A DNA stretch of 32,353 nucleotides from Thermoguttaceae bacterium (GCA_024653385.1 JANLFZ010000001.1:1-32353); one strand, 5' to 3'. Shown: positions 22,937 through 31,946, counted from the first letter of the stretch. Program-made: numbers and translations. Notes: generated by a model not told the origin, from the sequence alone.

Positions 22937-23254
22937 GTGAAGAGCCTTCGCCCGTGGCGCCTCGGGGCTTGGTGCCTGGCCCTGCTGCCTGGCCTGATCG
23001 CCGGGTGCGGCCGGACCAACCCCCCGGCCGCCGACCCGCAACCCTTCAAGACAGCCATCGCCGAGTATCTCGAACGCAACAACATGGCCATGGCGGTCAA
23101 GGAAGTCAAGGAAGGCCCGACGATCGAGGGCGACACGGCCAGACTCAGGGCCTCGCTAACCCACGCCACCATGGGCGGACCCAGCGTCACCTGGGAGTTC
23201 CGGTTCCAGAAGGGCCCCGACGGGAAGTGGAAAGCCGTCGAGCACAAGCCGTAG
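22937..23254 (+). CDS. Small lipoprotein of unknown function (GTG start)
   Basis: Signal peptide with lipobox LPGLIAGC, 3 nt after the pheA stop, ordered 105-aa product. Confidence 0.65.
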   Translation: MKSLRPWRLGAWCLALLPGLIAGCGRTNPPAADPQPFKTAIAEYLERNNMAMAVKEVKEGPTIEGDTARLRASLTHATMGGPSVTWEFRFQKGPDGKWKAVEHKP

Positions 23255-23285
23255 GACCGGCTTTCCAGGCGGTCTATCGTCTTCT

Positions 23286-23307
23286 CGACGACCTGGAAAG
23301 GTCGTCG
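23286..23307. other. Perfect 9-bp hairpin with GGAA tetraloop
   Basis: CGACGACCT-GGAA-AGGTCGTCG, between the lipoprotein gene and the Rpn-like gene; no U-tract. Confidence 0.6.
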
Positions 23308-23408
23308 GACCAACCCCCCAAGCGTCCGGACCCTCGACCCGCGTCGCGCGTCGCGGTATGGTGGAGCACGCGTGAGGGGGTTGACCGATTTCCAAGGGCC
23401 TTTGGCCT

Positions 23409-24449
23409 GTGAACCCTTACGCCATACGCGATGAAGCCAACTTGCCCATGGAGAACCGCCGCATGGCCCGACGGAAGCAAGCCCATGCGCGCCGACAGGA
23501 TAGCGATTACGACGGAGCGTGGAAGGAATGTCTCCGGATGCACTTCCGGGAGACGCTGGAGAAGTATTTCCCCTCCGTCGCCGCCGCGATCGATTGGAGC
23601 GTTCCGTCGCGGTGGCATGACAAGGAACTCAGCCAGATCCTCGCGCAGACCGGGCGCCGTGCAGGTCGCGTGGACCTGTTGACGGAAGTGCAATTGTCAA
23701 CCAGGGAAAAACAGTGGATTCTGCTGCACGTCGAGGTGCAATCAGCGCGGGAAGCCGGCTTCGAGGCGCGCCTGGCGCGCTACCACGGCGGTTTGTCCTG
23801 GGTTTTCCAGCGGCGCGTGGCGAGCCTTGTGGTGCTCGCCGACTTGGACGAACACTGGCGTCCCAGCGAGGATGTTTTCCGTCTGGGTGACTTCGAGAGC
23901 CGCCTGCGGTTCCCTGTCTGCAAATTGATCGAGAGGGTGGACCGCCAATGGCGAGAAGACGATCCGTCACTGGCCGTGCAGGTCGCCCGAGCGCAGATTG
24001 CGGCCCTTCGCACGACGGGAGACGGCGAAGGGCGGTACCGAACCAAGTGGCAACTGGTGCGCAACCTCTACCATCTGGGGTATAATGCAGATGAGTTGCG
24101 GGAGGCTTTTCGCCTGATCGACTGGATGATGAGCTTGCCGGAGGCGTTGAGTCGGAAGTTCGTGCGAGAATTGACGGCTCTGGAGGAGGAACTGAACATG
24201 CCGTACGTCACGTCGGTGGAACGGATTGCAGAAGCGCGGGGTCGAGCGGAAGGTGAAGTGCAAGGGAGCTTGAATATCCTCCTGAGGCTGCTTGCCCGCG
24301 TGTGCGGTCCGCTTCCCCAAGAAGTCGAGCAGCGTGTCCGCCGATTGCCGGTGCAGCGGCTGGAGGCTTTAGCCGAGGCGGCTGTTGATTTTCGCTCCTT
24401 GCACGACGCCCAGGTCTGGTTGGACACCCACGAAAGACCAACCCAGTGA
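23409..24449 (+). CDS. Rpn-family / DUF4351-type PD-(D/E)XK nuclease-like protein; start may be an internal ATG (23448 or 23463)
   Basis: RVDLLTEVQLSTREKQWILLHVEVQS resembles the D...ExQ core of Rpn/PDDEXK_2 proteins. C-terminal LLARVCGPLPQEVEQRVRRLPVQRLEALAEAAVDFRSLHDAQVWL resembles DUF4351. Confidence 0.75.
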   Translation: MNPYAIRDEANLPMENRRMARRKQAHARRQDSDYDGAWKECLRMHFRETLEKYFPSVAAAIDWSVPSRWHDKELSQILAQTGRRAGRVDLLTEVQLSTREKQWILLHVEVQSAREAGFEARLARYHGGLSWVFQRRVASLVVLADLDEHWRPSEDVFRLGDFESRLRFPVCKLIERVDRQWREDDPSLAVQVARAQIAALRTTGDGEGRYRTKWQLVRNLYHLGYNADELREAFRLIDWMMSLPEALSRKFVRELTALEEELNMPYVTSVERIAEARGRAEGEVQGSLNILLRLLARVCGPLPQEVEQRVRRLPVQRLEALAEAAVDFRSLHDAQVWLDTHERPTQ

Positions 24450-24471
24450 CCCGCCGGACATTCCCGGCGGG
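24450..24471 (+). terminator. Hairpin directly after the Rpn-like gene
   Basis: CCCGCCGG (24450-24457) acattc CCGGCGGG (24464-24471), immediately after the TGA stop; T-poor tail CTTGCTGC. Confidence 0.45.
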
Positions 24472-24581
24472 CTTGCTGCACTCGCCTAATCCATGTGGCG
24501 CCGAAGCGTCGGTCGGTTTTTCGGTTCCCGCGCGGTCTTCCCGTTGCCACGGTCCGAGCCTCTAGCCTGGAGACCATCGCG

Positions 24582-26570
24582 ATGCTTTCCCGTTACGTGC
24601 CTTGCTACCCCGCCATCCTCATCCTGCTTGCGGCACTGGCCGATGCCGGCGAGCGCCCCAAACCCAAGCCATCGGCCAAAGCGCCCGATACCGCGGAGAC
24701 CGCCAAGGCCCTGCGGGAATACTACGAGGCCATGTCAGTGCCCAAGCCGTTCCTCGTCCGGACGGGCGCGGAGTGGACCTCCCATCGCGACCGGCTCCAA
24801 GCCGCCGTGCTCGAATGCGCCGGCCTGAAGCCTCTGCCCAAGCGGGTGCCGCTCGACGTGCGCGAGTCGCCCCCGTTGGACCACCCCTGGTGCACGGTCC
24901 GCCGCGTGTACTACCAGCTTTGGCCCGGCGTATACTCCTCGGGATTGCTTTTCGTGCCGAAGCAGTTCCGCGAGCGCCCGGCCCCGGCGATGCTCTCGCC
25001 GCACGGACATTGGCCCAACGGCAACGCCCATCCCGAGGTGCAGAAGCGATGCCTCAACTTCGCGCGGCTGGGCTACGTGACCTTCTCGTCGACCCAGAAC
25101 CACTACGAGGACTTGTACATCGGCGTGTCGCACCAGACGTTGATGATTTGGAACAACCTGCGGGCGCTGGACTACCTCGAATCGCGGCCTGATGTCGACC
25201 GCTCGCGCATCGGCGTGGCCGGCGCGTCCGGCGGCGGGCTTCAAACCCAGATGGTCGTGGCGCTCGACCCCCGAGCCAAGGCGGCGACGATCGTGGGCCT
25301 GACGTGCGACTTCCGCGAGATCATGTTCCCCGACGCGGCCCATTGCACGTGCAACCACTTCCCCGGGGTGATGCAATGGACCGACCATCCGGAAATCAGC
25401 ACGCTGGGCCTGCCGGCCCCGGTCCAGTACCTGACCATGAACGACTGGACCCGAACCTTCCAGAAGAACAACTTCCCCACGATCGAGAAGCTGTACGCGG
25501 CCAACGGGGCGGCCGGCCGGGTCGAGTGCAAGTACTTCGACACCGAGCACAACTACGACAAGACGAAGCGCGAGGAGACCTACGGGTGGATGGAACGGTG
25601 GCTTCGCGGCCGCCAGACCCCACGCCCCGAGCCCGAGCCGGAAACCAAGACCTTCGCCGTCGAAACGCTCGAGAAGCTCTCGGCCCCCGTGCCCGAGAAC
25701 AAGGGTTTTGGCGAAATTAGCCGCATCTATCGGCAGGAGCGGGGATACCGGACGCCCTCGATCGCCTCGCGATCCGACTGGGAGACCTACCGCCAGTCGA
25801 TGCTTGCAAGCCTTCGGAAGCTCCTGGGTGAGTCGGCAACACTCCCGCGGAGAAGCATGCGGCCGGAAGTCGCCCAGGGTGCCGGCGAGCCTACCCTTGC
25901 GATCGAGCGCATCGGTTGTCCGAGCGAGGGCCCGATCGTCGTGCCGGCCTACGTGGTTTGCGGCAAGGGGGCCGGCCCGGCCAAACGGCCCGTGGTCATC
26001 CTGCTCTCGTCGGCGGGGAAGGAGGCCCTGCTGAAGGAGACGGGCGAGGGATCGCCGCGGCACCGCGCCGGTCAGGGGACGCTTGTCGTGCTTCCCGACG
26101 TCCGCCCCCTGGGCGAGCTGTTCTCGACCGGGACCAAGGACCGCGCCCGGCAGGAACTGGCCTGGCAGCGCAACGGCATCGTCTGGGGTCGCCCCACGCC
26201 CGGCATGGGCGCCACCGACCTCCGCGCCGTGGTGGACGCCCTCGTCGCGCGGCCGGACGTCGATCCCAACCGCGTCGAGGTCGTCACGCGAGGCTCGGGC
26301 GAAGCGGCCGTCGCGGCCCTGTTCGCCGCCGCGCTGGACCCGCGCATCCGGTCGCTCGACGTGGACCTGGCAGGCTCGTGTTTCGAAAAACGCAACCTGC
26401 CGTTGGTGTCGTGCGTGCTCCAGCACGGCGACGTGCTTCAATGGGCCGCCTTGCTCGCCGACCGCCAGGTAACGCTCCGCCATGTGCCTCCGGAGGCCGG
26501 CGACGTGGCGTGGCTGGCCAAGGTCTTCGCCGCGGCAGGCAACCCCGACGGCCTGCGCATCGACCCATAA
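24582..26570 (+). CDS. Secreted tandem alpha/beta hydrolase (acetyl-xylan-esterase/dienelactone-hydrolase-like)
   Basis: Signal peptide MLSRYVPCYPAILILLAALADAGE; first hydrolase with RIGVAGASGGGLQTQM elbow; second hydrolase-like half with RVEVVTRGSGEAAVAALFAAALDPRI. Confidence 0.78.
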   Translation: MLSRYVPCYPAILILLAALADAGERPKPKPSAKAPDTAETAKALREYYEAMSVPKPFLVRTGAEWTSHRDRLQAAVLECAGLKPLPKRVPLDVRESPPLDHPWCTVRRVYYQLWPGVYSSGLLFVPKQFRERPAPAMLSPHGHWPNGNAHPEVQKRCLNFARLGYVTFSSTQNHYEDLYIGVSHQTLMIWNNLRALDYLESRPDVDRSRIGVAGASGGGLQTQMVVALDPRAKAATIVGLTCDFREIMFPDAAHCTCNHFPGVMQWTDHPEISTLGLPAPVQYLTMNDWTRTFQKNNFPTIEKLYAANGAAGRVECKYFDTEHNYDKTKREETYGWMERWLRGRQTPRPEPEPETKTFAVETLEKLSAPVPENKGFGEISRIYRQERGYRTPSIASRSDWETYRQSMLASLRKLLGESATLPRRSMRPEVAQGAGEPTLAIERIGCPSEGPIVVPAYVVCGKGAGPAKRPVVILLSSAGKEALLKETGEGSPRHRAGQGTLVVLPDVRPLGELFSTGTKDRARQELAWQRNGIVWGRPTPGMGATDLRAVVDALVARPDVDPNRVEVVTRGSGEAAVAALFAAALDPRIRSLDVDLAGSCFEKRNLPLVSCVLQHGDVLQWAALLADRQVTLRHVPPEAGDVAWLAKVFAAAGNPDGLRIDP

Positions 26571-26631
26571 GGCGGGCACCCGGGGCGCGCGATGGCGTGG
26601 TCTCCGGCCCTGCCCCAGCACCGGCGGGAAT

Positions 26632-27453
26632 TCACAGGTCCACGCGCACGCCCGCCAGTTTCGGAGCGATCGTGGCCACGTCTTTCCGGCAGGTCAGATC
26701 GAGCACCGGCGCCCGGACCGTGATCACGTGAAACGGCTCCCGAACGACGTCGATGAGGTGCTGCACCGCGTCGGGCAGCTCGTACTCGCCCCGCTTCGAC
26801 GGCCGGATGCTTCGGCACGCCTCGAAGATCGCGGGGCCAAAGCGCCAACAGTTCATGCTGATCCAGAGCGGGCGGGGTAGAGCGGCCAGAGCGGCCTCGT
26901 CGGGCTTCTCCACGATCCGCTGCAACAGGCTGCTGCCGTCGATCTGCCCCACGGCGAACTGCCGGATCCGCTCGGGCGCGATGTTGCTCCCGGCGAACAT
27001 CGCCTCCTGCTCGAACAGCGCCGTCCCGCACCCGGCAAGCCCGCGCAGCCGCGCGAGGGCCTCGATCGGGTAGTAATTGTCGGCATTGATGACCAGGAAC
27101 GGGTCGCCCGCGGCGAACTCCTCGGCCGCGGCCACGGCGTCGGCGGTTCCCTTGGGCTCGCGTTGGACGGCGTAGTCGATGGCGATCCGCCGCGGCCGAA
27201 GCCCCTCGTAATAGCGTCGGATGACGTCGTGCTCCGGCGCCACGACCAGGCACACGCGGCGATAGCCCGCGTCGGCCAGGGCCGACAGCACGTAATCGAG
27301 GAACGGGCGGTCGATGGGCATCATCGCCTTGACGCCCGCGTCGGCCATCGCCTGTTGGCGCGGGTCGAGGGCCACCCCGGCCTCCGCCCGGCGCATTCGG
27401 GTGCCGAGTCCGCGAGCGAGGATGACCGCCTTATCCATCGAAAAGTCCGCCAT
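26632..27453 (-). CDS. Sugar-nucleotide NTP transferase (glucose-1-phosphate nucleotidyltransferase-like)
   Basis: AVILARGLGTRMRR N-terminal motif, KAMMPIDRPFLDYVLSALADAGY, FLVINADNYYPIEAL, IVEKPDE. Confidence 0.88.
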   Translation of the reverse strand: MADFSMDKAVILARGLGTRMRRAEAGVALDPRQQAMADAGVKAMMPIDRPFLDYVLSALADAGYRRVCLVVAPEHDVIRRYYEGLRPRRIAIDYAVQREPKGTADAVAAAEEFAAGDPFLVINADNYYPIEALARLRGLAGCGTALFEQEAMFAGSNIAPERIRQFAVGQIDGSSLLQRIVEKPDEAALAALPRPLWISMNCWRFGPAIFEACRSIRPSKRGEYELPDAVQHLIDVVREPFHVITVRAPVLDLTCRKDVATIAPKLAGVRVDL

Positions 27454-27851
27454 GGAGGAGTCTCCCGGAGAAGTTCTTTTGGGGCACGCGCCACCTACCG
27501 CCTGCCTGAAACGCGAGCCATCCGTCTATTGTAATCACCCCACTTGTGGTGTTACGAGGTCAAATTTCCGTGTCTGCCTGGCCTCTTGACCCACAGCGCC
27601 CTCCCCAAGAGGCAACCAGCGTGTCCCATAGTAGCGTAAGGCTCATTGTCAGTTGGACTTGCAAGTCGTGTAGCGAGTGCGGCTCGTAGCGGCTATAATA
27701 CCGCAGTGACGATCACGGAGGCATGTACGGATGTTTCGATTTTGCCCCCATTAGGGTGGGGCCCGTTGAGGCGTTCGACCGAGGGAGTCGTCGGCTCCGT
27801 GGCTACGTTGCCATGAGCGTTGTTCGGCCCCTTGTGGGCCGAAAGACGTGC

Positions 27852-27923
27852 CTGTCCCCTTCACGCCCGAAGGGGACAGTCCCATTTTCGCGCTCCTTCG
27901 CCGCGAAAATCGGGACAGTCCCC
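27852..27923. repeat. Compound palindromic (REP/RAYT-like) element upstream of topo VI genes
   Basis: CTGTCCCCTTC-acgccc-GAAGGGGACAG (27852-27879), then GGGGACAGTCCC-ATTTTCGCG-ctccttcgc-CGCGAAAAT-C-GGGACAGTCCCC (27872-27923). Confidence 0.65.
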
Positions 27924-27963
27924 GTGAACGGTTACTGGTCGAAGCCGACAGGGACGGAACCGT

Positions 27964-30096
27964 GTGGGAGTCTTGCCATTGGATAAGACGAAATCTTCCG
28001 ATCGCGCCGCACCGATGACGGAACGGGTCCAGGGCGTCGACGCGGGCGTCAAGCCGGTCCCTTTGGCCCCACCGGGCCCGAACGGCCAGGGCAACGGGGA
28101 AGCACCTCGGCGCCGCGCCACGGCGCACTCGATGGCGGCAAGCCAGCGCGACATCTCGGTCAGCGAGTTCTTCGCGAAGAACCGGCACCTCTTGGGCTTC
28201 GACAACCCGCGCAAGGCCCTGTTGACCACCGTCAAAGAGGCGGTCGACAACGCCCTCGATGCGTGCGAAGAGGCCGGCATCCTGCCCGAAGTCTGGGTCC
28301 ATGTCCGCTCGACCGGCGAGAACCGGTTCCAGGTGGCCGTGCAAGACAACGGGCCCGGCATCCTCAAGAAGACCATCCCGCTGATCTTCGGCAAGCTGCT
28401 GTACGGCTCGAAGTTCCACCGCCTGCGCATGAGCCGCGGCCAGCAGGGCATCGGCATCTCGGCGGCGGGGATGTACGGGCTGTTGACCACGGGCAAGCCG
28501 GTCAAGATCATGTCGAAGATCGACAAGGGCAAGCCCGCCCACTACTACGAAATCCAGATCGACACGAAACGCAACGAGCCCGAAATCCTCAACGGCAAGG
28601 GCGAGGGCGACGAGATCCCTTGCGGCGAGCGCGGCCGGCAGGCCATCGAGAAGCTGGGCATCGAGTGGGTCGAGGTCGAGCATGGCACGCGCGTGACGAT
28701 CGAACTGGAGGCCCGATTCCAGCGCGGCCGGGGAAGCGTCGACGAATACCTCGAGCAGACGGCCCTGGCCAATCCGCACGTCACGCTGCATTACATGGAT
28801 CCCGAGGGCCAGGAGAAGCACTACCTCCGCGTGGCCGAGACCCTGCCGCCGGAACCCAAGGAGATCAAGCCGCACCCCTACGGCGTGGAGCTGGGCATGC
28901 TCGTCGCGATGCTCAAGGACGCCAAGGCCTCGACCTTGTCGCAGTTTCTGACCACGTCGTTTTCGCGGGTCAGCGCGGGGGTCGCCCGCCGGATCTGCGA
29001 GGCGGCCGGCCTGAGCCCGCGCGCCAGCGTGCGCAAGATCGGGCGGCACGAGGCCGACGCCCTGTACAAGGCGATCCAAGAGACGAGAATTCCCGCACCG
29101 GCCACCGACTGCATCTCGCCCATCGGCGAGGAACTCTTGCTGAAGGGATTGCACCAGCTCGTGCCGGGCGAGTTCTACGCGGCGGCGACGCGGCCCCCGG
29201 CCGTCTACCGCGGGAACCCCTTCCAGATCGAGGTTGGTCTGGCCTACGGGGGAGCCCCGGCGACGCACCGCGTGCCCAAGGAAACGCTCGTCGAGCTGCT
29301 CTCGCAGAGCGACGCCCGCACCTTGCGGCAGTTCCTGGCCACCACGTTCGACGGCCTGGGCGTCGAGGCGGCCGATCAGATCCTCCACACGGCGAAGCTC
29401 CGCCGGCGCATGTCGCCCGGCAAGCTCAAAGAGGCTGAAATCGACCGGCTCCACGAGGCCATGCAGAACGTAAGCCTCAACGACCGGCAGACGATGACCG
29501 TCTTGCGGTATGCCAACCGGGTGCCGCTCTTGTTCCAGGCCGGGGCCTGCGCGATCACCCAGACGGTGATGCAGACGAACTGGCGGGCTTATGGGCTGTC
29601 GCAGTCGCGCGGGGCGCTGCCCTCCGGCCCCGTGACCGTGATGGTCCACATCGCCAGCGTCTGGGTGCCCTTCACGAGCGAGTCGAAAGAGGCGGTGGCC
29701 GGCTACCCGGAGATCCAGAAGGAGCTGCGACTGGCCCTCCAGGCGGTGGGCCGCAAACTCGGCATGTACCTCAAGCGCCGCCAGAAGGCCCGGCACGAGG
29801 GCGAGCGCCGGAACCTCTTTCTTCGCTACCTGGGCGAGGTGGCCACCGCGGTCAGCCGCATCAACCGGACCGACCGTGACGCCCTGTACGAACAACTCCT
29901 CAAGGTCGCCAAGCGCAAGACCGCGGAGGCCGACGCCAAGTACGACGAGCGCGGCCAGCGGATCGACGAGGAGGAAGACCTGGGCGAGCACGTGCTGATC
30001 GTCGAGCGGGCAACAAGCCCGACGCCGGTCCCCGCCGCTTGCGTCGCTCCCGCCGAGCACCCCGAGGTCGCGGAAGTCGACGACGAAATCGACTAG
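27964..30096 (+). CDS. top6B: DNA topoisomerase VI subunit B
   Basis: GHKL motifs TTVKEAVDNALDACEEAG, VAVQDNGPGILK, MSRGQQGIGISAAGMYG; H2TH segment; GNPFQIEVGLAYGG; LRYANRVPLLFQAGACAITQ and switch-Lys region VPFTSESKEAV. Confidence 0.95.
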   Translation: MGVLPLDKTKSSDRAAPMTERVQGVDAGVKPVPLAPPGPNGQGNGEAPRRRATAHSMAASQRDISVSEFFAKNRHLLGFDNPRKALLTTVKEAVDNALDACEEAGILPEVWVHVRSTGENRFQVAVQDNGPGILKKTIPLIFGKLLYGSKFHRLRMSRGQQGIGISAAGMYGLLTTGKPVKIMSKIDKGKPAHYYEIQIDTKRNEPEILNGKGEGDEIPCGERGRQAIEKLGIEWVEVEHGTRVTIELEARFQRGRGSVDEYLEQTALANPHVTLHYMDPEGQEKHYLRVAETLPPEPKEIKPHPYGVELGMLVAMLKDAKASTLSQFLTTSFSRVSAGVARRICEAAGLSPRASVRKIGRHEADALYKAIQETRIPAPATDCISPIGEELLLKGLHQLVPGEFYAAATRPPAVYRGNPFQIEVGLAYGGAPATHRVPKETLVELLSQSDARTLRQFLATTFDGLGVEAADQILHTAKLRRRMSPGKLKEAEIDRLHEAMQNVSLNDRQTMTVLRYANRVPLLFQAGACAITQTVMQTNWRAYGLSQSRGALPSGPVTVMVHIASVWVPFTSESKEAVAGYPEIQKELRLALQAVGRKLGMYLKRRQKARHEGERRNLFLRYLGEVATAVSRINRTDRDALYEQLLKVAKRKTAEADAKYDERGQRIDEEEDLGEHVLIVERATSPTPVPAACVAPAEHPEVAEVDDEID

Positions 30097-30190
30097 TGGA
30101 AGCCTCCAAGCCGCAACCGAAAGGCGACGCGGCTTGGCGGTCGCGTGGCGTTTATCCTTCATCCCGCACCGTTCATCCCGCACCCCTTCG

Positions 30191-31345
30191 ATGGCCAAGA
30201 AACCCCGCACATCCGCCGCCGAACAGCGCGAGATCGACCCTAAGGACCTCAGTCCCCGCGACCGCAAGACGCTCGGCCAGATCACCGGCCTGGCCGACAC
30301 CGTGGTCAAGGCGGCCGCATCGGGTCGCGATCCCGCGATGGACATCCCGGCGCGGACCCTCTCGAACGTCCGCTATAACAAGACCAAACGGTTCATCGAG
30401 ATGGGCGCTGCCACCAACCGGCGGCAACTGTTCAATCTCAACCAGGCCAAGAGCTACATGCAGACGATGCTGGTGGCCGAGGGCGCCAAGCGGCTGATCG
30501 TCCAGGGCAAGACCACCAGCCTCCGTGGCATGTACTATCTGCTGAAGCACACCATCGAGGGCACCCGCGAGGAGACCTTCGACGATCAGGAAGAATCGGA
30601 CAGCGTGATCGAAGACCTCGAGGTCGCCATCGAGGCGCTCCGCGAAGAGTTGCACGTCTACGCGAAGAACGCCGGGGCCATGGTCGGCGAGATCACCCTG
30701 ATCGACAGCGGCGACACGATCGACTGCACGCGCATGGGCTCGGGCGGGTACTCGATCCCCTCGATCGTCGAGCCCGAGGTGATCCAGTTCGCCAAGTGCA
30801 ACGCGAAGTTCATCCTCCATGTCGAAAAAGACACGGTCTGGCGGCGGTTCAACGAAGACAAGTTCTGGAAAACCCACAAGTGCATCCTCACCCACGGCGG
30901 CGGCCAACCGCCGCGCGGCGTGCGCCGGCTCTTGTACCGCATGCACCACGAGCTGGACCTGCCGGTGTATTGCCTCCTGGACAACGACCCCTGGGGGTAC
31001 TACATCTACAGCGTGATCAAGCAGGGATCGATCAACCTGGCCTACGAGTCGAAGCGCATGGCGATCCCCGACGCACGCTATCTCGGCCTGCGGTCGAAGG
31101 ACTTCGAGGAGTGCGGCCTGTCCAACAGCGTGAAGATCGACCTCAGCGACACCGACCGCAAGCGGGCTCACCAGATCATGAAATACCCCTGGTTCGCCCA
31201 CAAGAAGCCGTGGCAGAAGGAGATCGAGAAGCTCCTGGAGAACGGCTTCAAGCTGGAAGTCGAAGCCTTGATCTCGAAGGACATCAGCTACGTGACGGAA
31301 GAGTACACGCCCCAGCGCCTGGCCGACCAGGATTGGCTGGACTAG
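30191..31345 (+). CDS. top6A: DNA topoisomerase VI subunit A (Spo11-like)
   Basis: Catalytic-Tyr region TTSLRGMYYLLKH; Toprim Glu ILHVEKDTVWRRF; Toprim DxD LLDNDPWGYYIYSVIKQGS; C-terminus like Top6A. Confidence 0.95.
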   Translation: MAKKPRTSAAEQREIDPKDLSPRDRKTLGQITGLADTVVKAAASGRDPAMDIPARTLSNVRYNKTKRFIEMGAATNRRQLFNLNQAKSYMQTMLVAEGAKRLIVQGKTTSLRGMYYLLKHTIEGTREETFDDQEESDSVIEDLEVAIEALREELHVYAKNAGAMVGEITLIDSGDTIDCTRMGSGGYSIPSIVEPEVIQFAKCNAKFILHVEKDTVWRRFNEDKFWKTHKCILTHGGGQPPRGVRRLLYRMHHELDLPVYCLLDNDPWGYYIYSVIKQGSINLAYESKRMAIPDARYLGLRSKDFEECGLSNSVKIDLSDTDRKRAHQIMKYPWFAHKKPWQKEIEKLLENGFKLEVEALISKDISYVTEEYTPQRLADQDWLD

Positions 31346-31914
31346 GCCTCGCCAGACCACAGCATCGCGGGCCGCAAGACCGCCTCGGGCAGCGCGAGCG
31401 GTCGGATCTCCTCGTCCCCGGCGAAGATCCGGATGCTTCGGTAGCGGCCGCCGCGCGGCTCGCGACGCACCTCCACGGTCCGCTCCGGCAGGTTGGCGAT
31501 CCCATAGTCCGCGATCCCGGCGGCAGCGTACAATGCCGCCTTTTCCCCCCGATCGTATTCGAGACTGCTGTCGGCCACCTCGATCAGCAAGAGCACCGCG
31601 GAGGCGAGAGGCCGGCCGCTCCAATAATCGCCCGGGGCGACCCAGGCGATGTCGGGCTCCGGAACGCTCTCCTCGGCCGGCAAGCCGATCGAGTTCTGCA
31701 CCCGAACCCAAATCCGCTCTTCAGGGACGCTCCGGACGCTCCAGTGATTCAGCCGATCGACGACCACCTCATGCGAGGGACCTGAAGGGGACATCTCGCG
31801 AACCTCCCCTCGAATGAGTTCCACGTGGCGGCGCTTCTCGCCCTCGAAGAATCCCAACGCGATCATCTGATCGTATTCAGCCAACGAGAATCGGGCGATC
31901 GTGCTCATGGGCAT
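31342..31914 (-). CDS. Uma2-family (DUF820) PD-(D/E)XK putative nuclease
   Basis: RHVELIRGEVREMSPSGPSHEVVVDRLN, ESVPEPDIAWVAPGDY, LLLIEVADSSLEYDRGEKAALYAAAGIADYGIANL. Confidence 0.9.
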   Translation of the reverse strand: MPMSTIARFSLAEYDQMIALGFFEGEKRRHVELIRGEVREMSPSGPSHEVVVDRLNHWSVRSVPEERIWVRVQNSIGLPAEESVPEPDIAWVAPGDYWSGRPLASAVLLLIEVADSSLEYDRGEKAALYAAAGIADYGIANLPERTVEVRREPRGGRYRSIRIFAGDEEIRPLALPEAVLRPAMLWSGEA

Positions 31915-31946
31915 CTTCCCCAGGAGAGGAGTGCATTATACCGCGA

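Noticed and set aside
27671-27699. Promoter with perfect TATAAT (27694-27699) upstream of topo VI
   Set aside because: No acceptable -35 hexamer at 16-18 nt. Kept only as a possible start region mentioned in a finding, not as a feature.
27751-30345. 864-aa minus-strand ORF
   Set aside because: Antisense to top6B. It has Arg/Asp/Gly/Leu-rich composition typical of stop-poor antisense frames in GC-rich DNA and no recognisable motif.
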